Source of the DNA: Listeria fleischmannii subsp. fleischmannii LU2006-1
GTDB taxonomy: Bacteria; Bacillota; Bacilli; Lactobacillales; Listeriaceae
DNA: 64,000 nt
Assembly (NCBI RefSeq): GCF_000344175.1
Contig: NZ_ALWW01000001.1
Span: 62,001 to 126,000 of the forward strand
Reading direction: 5' to 3'
Position numbers and translations under genes: made by a program. Of this stretch, positions 28,134 through 38,203 are shown piece after piece. Every line of letters starts with the position of its first letter. The first letter of the stretch is position 1. The notes below the pieces were generated by a model. It was not told the DNA's origin. It searched no databases and saw only the letters and a list, made by a program, of their open reading frames with translations.

Positions 28134-30083
28134 TTACGCTTTTTTACGTCGGAATAAAATCACGCCTGCAAGTAACACGAGCGTTCCACCCAAAATACTT
28201 GCTATCCCTAGCGCTTTATCGCCAGTTTTCGGAAGGCTATTTTTCTCTCTTTGTAACGTATTCGTATTTTTCTCCTTACCGGTCTGCGCTTTATTCGTCG
28301 GATTCATTTTTGAAGTCTCTACTTCATTTTTCACTGTATCTTGTTTTCCTACCTCATTTGTTACCCCTTGTGGCGCTTTTGTGGGTGTTTTATTTTCCTG
28401 AACATCACCCGCCGGAACATCTGGTTTTTCATTTGCATTTTCATTTGGTACTTCGTTTGGTGTTTCATTCGGATTTTCACTTGGATTTTCTTCTGGTGCA
28501 GTCGGTGTCCCCTCGTCATCTGGAACATTAGGATTGGTTGGATCAACTGGTGTAACAATCGGTTCTACTTCATTATCTTCCACAATCACTTTCACACGCA
28601 CAGGGTCCGCTTGTAAGCCTTTATCATTCGTTGCGTTTAACGTAACCCAGTACTCACCAGGCGCTAGCATGTCAACCTTTTGTTCAAAATCCGCTAAAAT
28701 AGCCGAACCATCATTAGTCTTCGCATGTACATCCACTAAAAACTGTGCAGCTTCTTTCTCTTCTCCTACTTTATAAGAAATCTCAGGATCTGCTGTGATA
28801 ATTGGTTTCGCGACAACGGTCACCATAACTTTCACAGGTATCGCTTGAAGTCCCGCTTCATTCCTAGCATTTAAAGTGACTTCATATATGCCAGGTTTTG
28901 AGGTATCTACCACATCACCAAAGTTGCTTGTAACGAAAGAACCATCATCCGTTTCTGCGTTTATATCCTCTAAAAACTGCTCTTCCGTAACCGCCTGATT
29001 TTCCGTATAGGTAATCGCTTCATCAGCCGTTATATTAATAAAATGGTCAATGGCAAAATACTGATCATATGTCCCGGAAGAAGCACTATAACTCTTCAAA
29101 AAACTAGGTGTAGCATAACTACCGGCCGCATTATCATACCGCGCATTGTACTCCATACTTTCTAATTGATCGAATTCTTGTTTCGTAACCCCACTAACTA
29201 TAATCCCCGATTCATTAATGCTTAAGCGGCTATTATCCACTCTTGTATCATTAAATGCCAAATACGTTTGACTCGAAGACGTAGAAGTCGTAAATGGTGG
29301 TTTGTAACCATCAAAATGTGTAAAACGATTAGGCATCATATAAAAAGGAATAAAAAGCGTTTCCGCCTTGTCGTTATAAGCAAAATCGCTACTTTTTACT
29401 TTATTTACCTCGTCCATTCGTCCCGTATTTTGCCCAGTTGCAGCAAGCGATTCTAATTTAGGAAATTCTGAAATACATTGTAAATCTTTGATACCGTTAA
29501 ATTGCACAAACAGCGTCTTAAGTTCAGGTAAACTTTTAAGTGCTGAGATATCTGTAATCGTCATCGTATTTTGTACATAAAGGTAAGTTAAATTTGGCAA
29601 TTGATTTAATTTCGCAAATACCGCATTTGTATTAGACGTATTACTCACGCTTAGTGAATTTAAATTCGATAAACCATTTAAATTGGGGAAAATCGCATCT
29701 GTTAAATGTTGTCCTGAAAGGTATAGTGTTTGTAAAGAAGGCATTGAGGCCACAAGGGAATAATCGGTAATATTGGAAGTATTATTTAAGGTAAGTCCAG
29801 TCAAATTGTGTGCTTTTTCCAGACCTGATAAATCTGTATAGGCTCCATTTGCTAACGACACCGTTTTAATTGTATCCATTTGAGCTTGTGTAATATCCGC
29901 ATCGGCCGGTTGCTTTAAAAGTCCATTTAAATATTTCTTAAGTTCCGGATCTTTTATCTGGATTGTTGTTGATTCAAGCTCTGTGCTTACCGGATCCTCT
30001 GCTAACGCATGATTTGTCATAAACGGGGTTGCTACCATCGTTGTCGCTAAAACAAAAATTGCTGCCTTATGCTTTAATGTCAT
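28134..30083 (-). CDS. Internalin-like LRR surface protein with LPXTG anchor
   Basis: 649 residues. Signal peptide about 1-28 (cut near HALA|ED). A cap-like segment (IQIKDPELKKYLNGLL) leads into five or six irregular leucine-rich repeats (about 85-215: LSGLEKAHNLTGLTLNNTSNITD ... LPELKTLFVQFNGIKDL). Two related extracellular repeats follow (about 345-430 and 431-505), each with DGS..ADF..VD...PG.Y.VTLNA; these resemble LapB-type adhesin repeats of Listeria. A Pro/Asn/Glu spacer leads to LPKTG at 617-621, a hydrophobic helix and RRKKA. Sortase A should link it to peptidoglycan. It lies next to rpoC, near where L. monocytogenes carries its inlG/H/E genes. Role: surface attachment; ligand unknown. 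Confidence 0.9.
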   Translation of the reverse strand: MTLKHKAAIFVLATTMVATPFMTNHALAEDPVSTELESTTIQIKDPELKKYLNGLLKQPADADITQAQMDTIKTVSLANGAYTDLSGLEKAHNLTGLTLNNTSNITDYSLVASMPSLQTLYLSGQHLTDAIFPNLNGLSNLNSLSVSNTSNTNAVFAKLNQLPNLTYLYVQNTMTITDISALKSLPELKTLFVQFNGIKDLQCISEFPKLESLAATGQNTGRMDEVNKVKSSDFAYNDKAETLFIPFYMMPNRFTHFDGYKPPFTTSTSSSQTYLAFNDTRVDNSRLSINESGIIVSGVTKQEFDQLESMEYNARYDNAAGSYATPSFLKSYSASSGTYDQYFAIDHFINITADEAITYTENQAVTEEQFLEDINAETDDGSFVTSNFGDVVDTSKPGIYEVTLNARNEAGLQAIPVKVMVTVVAKPIITADPEISYKVGEEKEAAQFLVDVHAKTNDGSAILADFEQKVDMLAPGEYWVTLNATNDKGLQADPVRVKVIVEDNEVEPIVTPVDPTNPNVPDDEGTPTAPEENPSENPNETPNEVPNENANEKPDVPAGDVQENKTPTKAPQGVTNEVGKQDTVKNEVETSKMNPTNKAQTGKEKNTNTLQREKNSLPKTGDKALGIASILGGTLVLLAGVILFRRKKA

Positions 30084-30114
30084 TCATTAAAACCTCCTGC
30101 TGGTTGATATGGCA

Positions 30115-30143
30115 ATCATAGTCCCATATCTAAAAAGTTTCAA
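30115..30143 (-). promoter_or_regulatory. Promoter of the LRR surface protein gene
   Basis: Minus strand TTGAAA (30138-30143), 17-base spacer, TATGAT (30115-30120), about 31 bases before the ATG, with AGGAGG as ribosome site. No PrfA box (TTAACANNTGTTAA) was found. Confidence 0.7.
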
Positions 30144-30300
30144 TGAACATTTTGTGAAGAATCATCAAAAAAATTGTTTTTTTTAACAAAAAGTATTGAC
30201 AGGCTACAAACGCTGATTTTACGCTCTTTATTTATAGGTTTTTAGACACAAAATTGACATATTTGCATTAGAATTCCATGAGTCGTGTGTAATTTACACA

Positions 30301-30337
30301 AAAAAGACCACTTACCAAATAGGTAAGTGGTCTTTTT
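30301..30337 (-). terminator. Intrinsic terminator of rpoBC
   Basis: AAAAAGACCACTTACC / GGTAAGTGGTCTTTTT perfect stem with a five-base loop, ending just before the rpoC stop. Confidence 0.93.
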
Positions 30338-33300
30338 TTAAAATGTCGTAGGTTCTTCAAGTGTTTCTTCTTTTGCACCCACAACTTCTGGTTTTAATTT
30401 ACGATAATGGTGAATACCTGTTCCAGCTGGTACAAGTTTACCAAGAATAACATTTTCTTTAAGTCCTAGAAGCTCATCACGTTTTCCTTTAATTGCAGCA
30501 TCTGTTAAGACACGAGTAGTTTCTTGGAAGGATGCAGCAGATAAGAAGGAATCTGTTTCAAGTGAAGCCTTTGTAATACCAAGTAAGACAGGACGACCTG
30601 TTGCAGGTTGTCTCCCGCTCATTAAAGCATCACGGTTTGCTTCTGTAAAGGTATGAATATCCATTAATGTACCAGGTAAAATATCAGTATCCCCAGTATC
30701 CATTACGCGGATTTTACGTAGCATTTGACGAACCATTACTTCAACGTGTTTATCGCCAATTTCTACCCCTTGCATACGGTAAACTTTTTGAACCTCAGCA
30801 AGCAAGTATTCTTGAACGGATAAAACGTCACGTACACGAATCAATGCTTTCGGATCAATCGAACCTTCTGTAAGAGCTTCCCCGCGGTCTACCATAGAAC
30901 CTTCTTGTACGCGAAGACGTGCAGTATAAGGCACTGTGTAGCTACGACGGTCATCTGTACCTTGAATCGTAATTTCTTGTCCACGGTCACGTCCTTCTTC
31001 AATCGAAACAACTTCCCCAGCCACTTCTGTGATGGTTGCTTGTCCTTTTGGATTACGTGCTTCAAAAATTTCTTGAATACGTGGAAGACCTTGTGTGATA
31101 TCGTCTCCAGCTACCCCACCGGTATGGAATGTACGCATTGTAAGCTGTGTACCAGGTTCCCCGATAGATTGCGCCGCGATAATACCAACCGCTTCACCAA
31201 CTTCAACTTCTGTTCCAGTAGCCAAGTTTTTACCATAACATTTTTTACATACGCCGTGTTTCGTATTACATGTAAACGCGGAACGAATGGACACTTCTTC
31301 AATGCCAGCTTCTACAATTTGAGTTGCAATTGGTTCAGTAATTAAATCATTTTCTTTTACTAGAACTTCGCCTGTTTCAGGATGACGAATCGTCTTACGA
31401 GCATAACGTCCTTCTAGACGCTCTTCTAGTGGTTCGATGATTTCAGTACCTTCACGAATCGCTTTAATTGTTAAGCCGCGGTCAGTTCCACAGTCGTCTT
31501 CGCGAATAATAACATCTTGCGCCACATCAACCAAACGACGTGTAAGATAACCAGAATCGGCCGTTTTAAGGGCTGTATCGGTCAAACCTTTACGCGCTCC
31601 GTGGGTAGAGATAAAGTACTCAAGGACTGTTAAACCTTCACGGAAGTTAGATGTAATTGGCAATTCTACGATACGTCCAGATGGGTCAGCCATTAGACCA
31701 CGCATACCTGCAAGCTGTGTAAAGTTGGAGATATTACCACGAGCTCCGGAATCTTGCATCATAAAGATTGGATTTAAACGTTCCAAACTTAAAATTAATT
31801 TGCCTTGGATTTCATCTTTAGCTGCATTCCAAACGCCAATAACACGTTCATAACGCTCGTCGTCTGTAATTAAACCACGGCGGAATTGTTTCGTGATTTT
31901 TTCAACCATATCATGGGCTTCTTCTAAAATTTCATGTTTTTCAGTAAGTGTTAAGATATCTGCAATACCAACTGTGATGCCGGCCTTTGTAGAAATCTTA
32001 AATCCTAAGTCTTTCATGCGGTCAAGCATTTTAGAAGTTTCTGTGATATGGAATCGTTTAAACACTTCTGCGATAATATTTCCAAGAATTTTCTTCTTGA
32101 ATGGATCAACAATCGGTTGTTCTGCGATGTGCGCTTTAACATCCGTAGTTGGATCAACGAAATATTTCGCTGGTGTTTCGATTTCTAAATTATATTTCGT
32201 CGGTTCATTAATATACGGGAACGATGTAGGTAAGATTGTGTTGAAAATTAGTTTACCAACCGTTGTAATTAATAGTTGTTTGCGCTGCTCATCTGTAAAG
32301 CGTTCGTTCGGAATTGAACCCGCATGAACTGCAATACGAGAATGCAAATGCACATATCCATTTTGATAAGCAAGTTGCGCTTCGTTAATATCTTTAAAGA
32401 CAATTCCTTCACCAACTGCGTTTTCACGCTCAAGTGTCAAGTAGTAGTTACCTAATACCATATCTTGGGAAGGTGTAACAACTGGTTTACCATCTTTTGG
32501 ATTCAAAATGTTTTGTGCTGCAAGCATTAAAATACGTGCTTCCGCTTGAGCTTCTGCCGATAGTGGAACGTGGACGGCCATTTGGTCACCATCAAAATCG
32601 GCGTTATAAGCCGTACAAACTAGTGGGTGCAGACGAATTGCACGCCCTTCTACAAGAGTTGGCTCAAATGCTTGAATACCAAGTCTGTGAAGAGTAGGGG
32701 CACGGTTTAGTAAAACTGGGTGTTCACGAATAACTTCTTCTAAAACATCCCAAATTTCAGGTGCCATACGTTCAATTTTACGTTTTGCACTCTTAATGTT
32801 ATGCGCAAGACCACGACCAACAAGCTCTTTCATCACAAATGGTTTAAATAGTTCAAGTGCCATTTCTTTTGGAAGCCCACATTGATACATTTTAAGGTTA
32901 GGTCCTACAACAATAACAGAACGACCAGAGTAGTCAACCCGTTTACCAAGTAAGTTTTGACGGAAACGACCTTGTTTCCCTTTAAGCATGTGCGATAGAG
33001 ATTTAAGTGGACGATTACCTGGTCCCGTTACTGGACGGCCACGACGACCATTATCAATAAGCGCATCTACTGCTTCTTGAAGCATACGTTTTTCGTTTTG
33101 AACAATAATGTTAGGAGCGCCTAAATCAAGTAGACGTTTTAAACGATTATTCCGGTTAATAACACGGCGATATAAATCATTTAAATCACTTGTTGCAAAA
33201 CGTCCGCCTTCCAGTTGAACCATTGGACGTAGTTCTGGCGGGATAACTGGTAGCACATCTAAAATCATCCAACTTGGATCATTTCCAGAGTTACGGAAGG

Positions 33301-33943
33301 CTTCCATAACTTCTAGGCGACGAATCGCACGAGTACGACGTTGCCCTTGTGCCGTTTTCAATTCTTCTTTTAGCTCATCCGTTTCTTTTTCAAGATTGAT
33401 GTCTGAAAGAATTTTTTTAATGGCTTCAGCACCCATTCCTGCTTGGAAAGTTTGGCCATATTTTTCACGATAAACGCGGTATTCTTTTTCAGAAAGAAGT
33501 TGTTTCTTCTCAAGTGGTGTATCACCAGGTTCAGTTACCACGTAGGAAGCGAAATAAATAACTTCTTCTAAAGCACGTGGGCTCATATCCATAACAAGAC
33601 CCATACGACTTGGAATACCTTTAAAATACCAAATGTGTGAAACTGGTGCTGCAAGTTCGATGTGCCCCATACGTTCACGGCGAACTTTTGATTTTGTTAC
33701 TTCAACGCCGCAGCGGTCACAAACAACGCCTTTATAACGTACACGTTTATATTTCCCACATGAACATTCCCAGTCTTTCATTGGTCCGAAAATACGTTCA
33801 CAAAACAGTCCATCACGTTCTGGTTTCAGCGTACGGTAATTAATGGTTTCAGGTTTCTTAACTTCACCGTGCGACCAAGAACGAATCTTATCTGGAGATG
33901 CTAGACCTATTTTCATATACTCAAAATTATTAACATCTATCAA
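30338..33943 (-). CDS. rpoC: RNA polymerase beta' subunit
   Basis: 1201 residues, the Listeria length. TTG at 33943 (AGGAGG ahead) gives the Listeria-type start [41 protein letters not shown]. The zinc-binding [23 protein letters not shown] lies near 60-80. The catalytic metal loop [12 protein letters not shown] (about 447-458) has three Asp. The second zinc cluster is CGTDRG ... [13 protein letters not shown] near 880. The trigger loop region [25 protein letters not shown] is complete. It forms the core enzyme with RpoB, RpoA and omega. The C-terminus is shorter and more diverged than in L. monocytogenes. Co-transcribed after rpoB, 187 bp apart. Confidence 0.98.
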   Translation of the reverse strand: MIDVNNFEYMKIGLASPDKIRSWSHGEVKKPETINYRTLKPERDGLFCERIFGPMKDWECSCGKYKRVRYKGVVCDRCGVEVTKSKVRRERMGHIELAAPVSHIWYFKGIPSRMGLVMDMSPRALEEVIYFASYVVTEPGDTPLEKKQLLSEKEYRVYREKYGQTFQAGMGAEAIKKILSDINLEKETDELKEELKTAQGQRRTRAIRRLEVMEAFRNSGNDPSWMILDVLPVIPPELRPMVQLEGGRFATSDLNDLYRRVINRNNRLKRLLDLGAPNIIVQNEKRMLQEAVDALIDNGRRGRPVTGPGNRPLKSLSHMLKGKQGRFRQNLLGKRVDYSGRSVIVVGPNLKMYQCGLPKEMALELFKPFVMKELVGRGLAHNIKSAKRKIERMAPEIWDVLEEVIREHPVLLNRAPTLHRLGIQAFEPTLVEGRAIRLHPLVCTAYNADFDGDQMAVHVPLSAEAQAEARILMLAAQNILNPKDGKPVVTPSQDMVLGNYYLTLERENAVGEGIVFKDINEAQLAYQNGYVHLHSRIAVHAGSIPNERFTDEQRKQLLITTVGKLIFNTILPTSFPYINEPTKYNLEIETPAKYFVDPTTDVKAHIAEQPIVDPFKKKILGNIIAEVFKRFHITETSKMLDRMKDLGFKISTKAGITVGIADILTLTEKHEILEEAHDMVEKITKQFRRGLITDDERYERVIGVWNAAKDEIQGKLILSLERLNPIFMMQDSGARGNISNFTQLAGMRGLMADPSGRIVELPITSNFREGLTVLEYFISTHGARKGLTDTALKTADSGYLTRRLVDVAQDVIIREDDCGTDRGLTIKAIREGTEIIEPLEERLEGRYARKTIRHPETGEVLVKENDLITEPIATQIVEAGIEEVSIRSAFTCNTKHGVCKKCYGKNLATGTEVEVGEAVGIIAAQSIGEPGTQLTMRTFHTGGVAGDDITQGLPRIQEIFEARNPKGQATITEVAGEVVSIEEGRDRGQEITIQGTDDRRSYTVPYTARLRVQEGSMVDRGEALTEGSIDPKALIRVRDVLSVQEYLLAEVQKVYRMQGVEIGDKHVEVMVRQMLRKIRVMDTGDTDILPGTLMDIHTFTEANRDALMSGRQPATGRPVLLGITKASLETDSFLSAASFQETTRVLTDAAIKGKRDELLGLKENVILGKLVPAGTGIHHYRKLKPEVVGAKEETLEEPTTF

Positions 33944-34018
33944 GTGCCCAACCTCCTAATTTTGGTCATGACTTCTCACTTATTAGGTTTAAATTATATG
34001 CGTTTCATATAACTTGCC

Positions 34019-34056
34019 CCGCAAGAAGTAGTGATTACATCTAGTACTTCTTGCGG
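34019..34056 (-). other. Hairpin in the rpoB-rpoC intergenic space
   Basis: CCGCAAGAAGTA and TACTTCTTGCGG form a perfect 12-bp stem with a 14-base loop. No T tract follows on the minus strand, so it is not a normal terminator. It may be an RNA processing or stability element between rpoB and rpoC. Confidence 0.6.
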
Positions 34057-34130
34057 CTAACAAGTGACTTCAATCATGTTTTCTGCTATCTATAAAATTA
34101 TTCTTATTTTGGAGTTTTGTTTCGGGCGGG

Positions 34131-37100
34131 TTAGTCAACCTGCTCGGTAGCCTCTTCAGGCTTCACAATATTAAATGCATCGTTTTGACCAGAGAAATCA
34201 TCGTCTTCTGTATCACGCATTTCGATTTCTTCCTCATCAGCAGATAGGATTTTAACGTCCATACCTAAACTTTGCAACTCTTTGATTAATACGCGGAAAG
34301 ATTCTGGTACGCCTGGTTTTGGCACACTTTCACCTTTCACAATTGCTTCATACGTTTTCACACGTCCAACAACATCATCTGATTTAATTGTTAGAATTTC
34401 TTGTAACGTATAGGCTGCACCGTACGCTTCAAGAGCCCAAACTTCCATCTCACCAAAACGTTGTCCACCAAACTGAGCTTTACCTCCGAGTGGTTGTTGT
34501 GTAACAAGTGAGTATGGTCCAGTCGAACGAGCATGCAATTTGTCATCAACCATGTGAGCAAGTTTAATCATATACATAACACCAACAGAAATACGGTTAT
34601 CAAAAGGTTCACCTGTACGTCCATCATAAAGAACTGTTTTCGCATCACGAGCCATTCCAGCTTCTTCTACAGTGCTCCACACATCTTCTTCATTTGCTCC
34701 ATCAAATACTGGTGTAGCAACATGAATACCGAGTTTACGAGCTGCCATACCTAAGTGAAGCTCGAGCACTTGCCCGATATTCATACGAGATGGTACCCCT
34801 AGTGGGTTAAGCATAATATCAACAGGCGTTCCGTCAGGCATAAATGGCATATCTTCTTCTGGTAAGATACGGGAGATAACCCCTTTGTTACCATGACGAC
34901 CGGCCATTTTATCGCCTTCATGAATTTTACGTTTTTGTACGATATACACACGCACTAATTGGTTTACACCCGGTGGTAATTCGTCACCAGCTTCACGAGT
35001 AAAGATTTTAACATCTAAAACGATACCGCCACCACCATGTGGCACACGTAGTGATGTATCACGAACTTCACGCGCTTTTTCACCAAAAATAGCATGTAAT
35101 AAACGTTCTTCTGCAGTAAGTTCTGTTACACCTTTTGGCGTTACTTTCCCTACAAGAAGGTCGTTATCTTTTACTTCTGCACCGACACGAATAATACCGC
35201 GTTCGTCAAGATCGCGAAGAGCGTCTTCCCCAACGTTTGGAATATCGCGTGTCATTTCTTCAGGCCCAAGCTTCGTATCACGAGCTTCGGATTCGAATTC
35301 TTCGATATGAATGGATGTATAAACGTCGTCTTTTACAAGGCGTTCGCTCATAATAATCGCATCCTCATAGTTATAACCATCCCATGTCATAAAGGCTACT
35401 AATACGTTACGTCCAAGTGCAAGTTCACCGGAATCCATAGAAGGTCCATTACCTAGAATTTCACCTTTTACAACGCGGTCGCCTTCCGCAACGTTTGGAC
35501 GTTGGTTATAACAAGTTCCTTGGTTAGAACGAACAAATTTACGAAGCGTATATTTATCAATTCCACCAGTTACTTCTTTACCATCAACCATAGAAACGCG
35601 GCGCACCCAAATTTCGCGTGCTTCAACGTGTTCTACAATACCATCATGTTTAGCTGTTACAGCGGCACCTGAGTCTTTAGCCGATACGTGTTCCATACCA
35701 GTTCCTACAAATGGTGCTTCTGGGTGCATCAAAGGAACAGCTTGACGTTGCATGTTCGCACCCATTAGGGCACGGTTACTATCATCATTTTCAAGGAACG
35801 GGATACAAGCGGTTGCGACAGATACAACTTGTTTTGGAGATACGTCCATATAATCGACGCGCTCTTTATCCACAGCTAAGTTTTCAGAACGGAAACGAGC
35901 CATAACTTCTTCTTCAGTGAACACGCCGTTCTCATCAAGTTTCGAGTTGGCTTGTGCCACAACATAGTTATCCTCTTCATCAGCTGTTAAATAATCAATT
36001 TTATCTGTTACTTGGTTTGTTTCAGGGTCAACACGACGATATGGTGTTTCAATAAAACCAAAGCGATTCACTTTTGCATAAGAGGAAAGTGAGTTAATTA
36101 GACCGATATTTGGTCCCTCTGGCGTTTCAATTGGACACATGCGACCGTAGTGCGAATAGTGAACGTCACGTACTTCATAACCAGCACGTTCACGAGTCAA
36201 ACCACCAGGTCCTAAGGCAGATAAACGACGTTTGTGCGTCAGTTCACCGAGTGGGTTTGTTTGATCCATGAATTGGGAAAGTTGCGAACTACCAAAGAAT
36301 TCTTTAATAGAAGCGACAACTGGACGAATATTAATTAATTGTTGTGGTGTGATGGTCGTCATATCTTGGATAGACATACGTTCACGTACCACACGTTCCA
36401 TACGGGATAAACCAATACGGAATTGATTTTGAAGAAGTTCACCGACTGAACGAAGACGACGGTTACCTAGATGGTCAATATCATCCGTATCGCCAACACC
36501 GTGCAGAAGGTTAAAGAAGTAACTAATGGAAGACACAATATCAGATGGTGTAATGTGTTTCACATTTTCATCAATATAGGCATTTCCAATGATGTTAATT
36601 TCTTTTTCTTCATCATCTGGTGCATAAATTTTAATAGATTGAACAACCACGTTATCTTCTAATACGCCATCAGTTGGGCGGAGCGTACGGAATCCAACGC
36701 CATTTTCAAGATTAGGAATAATGGTATCTAGCTTACGGCGATCTAAAATGTCGCCTTTTGAAGCGATAATTTCACCTGTTTCAGGGTCCACTAACGTTTC
36801 AGCTAAAACTTGGTTAAATAAACGGTTTTTAAGGTGTAGTTTCTTGTTGATTTTATAACGTCCAACGCTTGCTAAATCGTAGCGCTTAGGATCGAAAAAG
36901 CGAGAAACAAGTAAGCTTCTTGCGTTTTCAACAGTAGGAGGCTCTCCTGGACGCAGACGTTCGTAGATTTCAAGGAGCGCTTTATCTGCATTGTCTGTAT
37001 TATCTTTTTCTAATGTGTTGCGCAGGTAATCGTTATCTCCGATTAAATCTAAAATTTCTTGGTCGGACCCGAAGCCTAGTGCACGAAGTAGAACAGTAAC

Positions 37101-37673
37101 AGGTAGTTTACGTGTACGGTCAATACGAACGTGTACAACGTCTTTTGCATCTGTTTCATACTCTAACCAAGCACCACGGTTTGGGATAACTGTTGAGCCG
37201 AAGCCTTTTTTACCGTTTTTGTCTAGTTTGTCATTAAAGTAAACACCAGGGGAACGAACAAGTTGCGAAACGATAACACGTTCTGCGCCGTTAATGATAA
37301 ATGTTCCCATTTCTGTCATCAGTGGGAAATCGCCCATGAAAACTTCTTGGTCTTTTACTTCGCCTGTTTCTTTATTAATTAGGCGTAGTTTCACACGTAA
37401 GGGTGCTGCATAGTTTGCGTCACGATTTTTGGATTCTTCTACCGAATATTTCGGTTCTCCTAAATCGTAATCAATAAATTCTAGCGATAAGTTACCTGCG
37501 AAATCCTCAATTGGAGAAATATCGCGGAACATCTCACGGAGTCCCTCATCTAGGAACCACTGGTAAGACGCTGTTTGAATTTCGATTAAGTTCGGTAATT
37601 CTAATACCTCACTAATCCGAGCGAAACTTCTACGTTTACGGTGTCTGCCGTATTGTACATCATGTCCTGACAA
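34131..37673 (-). CDS. rpoB: RNA polymerase beta subunit
   Basis: About 1180 residues. TTG at 37673 gives the start [32 protein letters not shown], matching Listeria RpoB; a GTG nine bases upstream is the alternative. The rifampicin region [33 protein letters not shown] is wild type at the usual resistance positions (E. coli D516, H526, S531), so no rpoB-based rifampicin resistance is expected. [21 protein letters not shown] contributes active-site lysines. The C-terminal clamp region [25 protein letters not shown] is intact. First gene of rpoBC, behind its own promoter and a long leader. Confidence 0.98.
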   Translation of the reverse strand: MSGHDVQYGRHRKRRSFARISEVLELPNLIEIQTASYQWFLDEGLREMFRDISPIEDFAGNLSLEFIDYDLGEPKYSVEESKNRDANYAAPLRVKLRLINKETGEVKDQEVFMGDFPLMTEMGTFIINGAERVIVSQLVRSPGVYFNDKLDKNGKKGFGSTVIPNRGAWLEYETDAKDVVHVRIDRTRKLPVTVLLRALGFGSDQEILDLIGDNDYLRNTLEKDNTDNADKALLEIYERLRPGEPPTVENARSLLVSRFFDPKRYDLASVGRYKINKKLHLKNRLFNQVLAETLVDPETGEIIASKGDILDRRKLDTIIPNLENGVGFRTLRPTDGVLEDNVVVQSIKIYAPDDEEKEINIIGNAYIDENVKHITPSDIVSSISYFFNLLHGVGDTDDIDHLGNRRLRSVGELLQNQFRIGLSRMERVVRERMSIQDMTTITPQQLINIRPVVASIKEFFGSSQLSQFMDQTNPLGELTHKRRLSALGPGGLTRERAGYEVRDVHYSHYGRMCPIETPEGPNIGLINSLSSYAKVNRFGFIETPYRRVDPETNQVTDKIDYLTADEEDNYVVAQANSKLDENGVFTEEEVMARFRSENLAVDKERVDYMDVSPKQVVSVATACIPFLENDDSNRALMGANMQRQAVPLMHPEAPFVGTGMEHVSAKDSGAAVTAKHDGIVEHVEAREIWVRRVSMVDGKEVTGGIDKYTLRKFVRSNQGTCYNQRPNVAEGDRVVKGEILGNGPSMDSGELALGRNVLVAFMTWDGYNYEDAIIMSERLVKDDVYTSIHIEEFESEARDTKLGPEEMTRDIPNVGEDALRDLDERGIIRVGAEVKDNDLLVGKVTPKGVTELTAEERLLHAIFGEKAREVRDTSLRVPHGGGGIVLDVKIFTREAGDELPPGVNQLVRVYIVQKRKIHEGDKMAGRHGNKGVISRILPEEDMPFMPDGTPVDIMLNPLGVPSRMNIGQVLELHLGMAARKLGIHVATPVFDGANEEDVWSTVEEAGMARDAKTVLYDGRTGEPFDNRISVGVMYMIKLAHMVDDKLHARSTGPYSLVTQQPLGGKAQFGGQRFGEMEVWALEAYGAAYTLQEILTIKSDDVVGRVKTYEAIVKGESVPKPGVPESFRVLIKELQSLGMDVKILSADEEEIEMRDTEDDDFSGQNDAFNIVKPEEATEQVD

Positions 37674-37682
37674 ACTCTTCAC

Positions 37683-38143
37683 CCCTCAAATTATTTAAAA
37701 TTTATAAGCACATTCATAGTAGTTGTCATTCGCACAAGTAGTGGAACCCCCCGCACCCGGAATTTAAGACGCTAAGAGCTTTTTTACACGTGTAAAAATC
37801 ACTCGCTTAAACGCCGTTCATCAAAAGCTTCCTGCTCCTTTATAGCTAGCTAAGAGACTAGCAAAACGACAACTTTGAATGGAACTTTAAAAGAAAATTC
37901 TATGCTGTTTTAGACAAAAAGAAAGCGGATTTCATTCGGCAAAGAGACTTTTTTCAAAAAAAAGTTTCTTAATAAATCAAATTTGACTTATTAGCTTGAA
38001 AACCACATCCATGTCCATTATGCTACCAAAATGATGGAAACGCTTCATTTTACTAGGTTTTAACATAAAAATAAGCGCACCAAAAAACAGTATAGATTCT
38101 TTTGGCATTTAACTATAATACAACATCAGGTGCACGTTGTCAA
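37683..38143 (-). promoter_or_regulatory. rpoBC promoter and ~430-nt untranslated leader
   Basis: Minus strand TTGACA (38138-38143) and TATTAT (38115-38120) are 17 bases apart. Transcription from here leaves about 425 bases before rpoB with no convincing gene. The leader holds an 18-bp perfect palindrome (37781-37798, TTTTTACACGTGTAAAAA) and an A/T-rich hairpin near 37940-37970 (AAGAGACTTTTTT paired with AAAAAAAGTTTCTT). It may fold into a regulatory RNA. No known leader family is recognised. Confidence 0.72.
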
Positions 38144-38169
38144 GTGTCGCTAACTAAATACAAGACTCA

Positions 38170-38200
38170 AAAAAAGCGCCGAAAATCTTCGGCGCTTTTT
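38170..38200 (-). terminator. Intrinsic terminator of the GH125-GH38 operon
   Basis: AAAAAGCGCCGAA / TTCGGCGCTTTTT perfect stem with AATC loop, just past the GH38 stop. Confidence 0.93.
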
Positions 38201-38203
38201 AGC

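Noticed and set aside
28118..28616. + strand frames opposite the C-terminal spacer of the LRR protein
   Set aside because: Low-complexity products (Phe/His/Leu or Trp/Ile rich) created by reading the Pro/Asn/Glu repeats backwards.
30160..30300. Possible PrfA box upstream of the LRR gene (TTGTT...AACAA)
   Set aside because: The arms and spacing do not fit TTAACANNTGTTAA.
30905..32327. Two 144-146-codon + strand frames opposite rpoC
   Set aside because: Antisense frames of a highly conserved gene; composition and lack of starts argue against coding.
38033..38047. cre-like TGGAAACGCTTCA in the rpoBC leader
   Set aside because: It is one base short between the arms of the cre consensus and lies in a housekeeping leader; likely chance.
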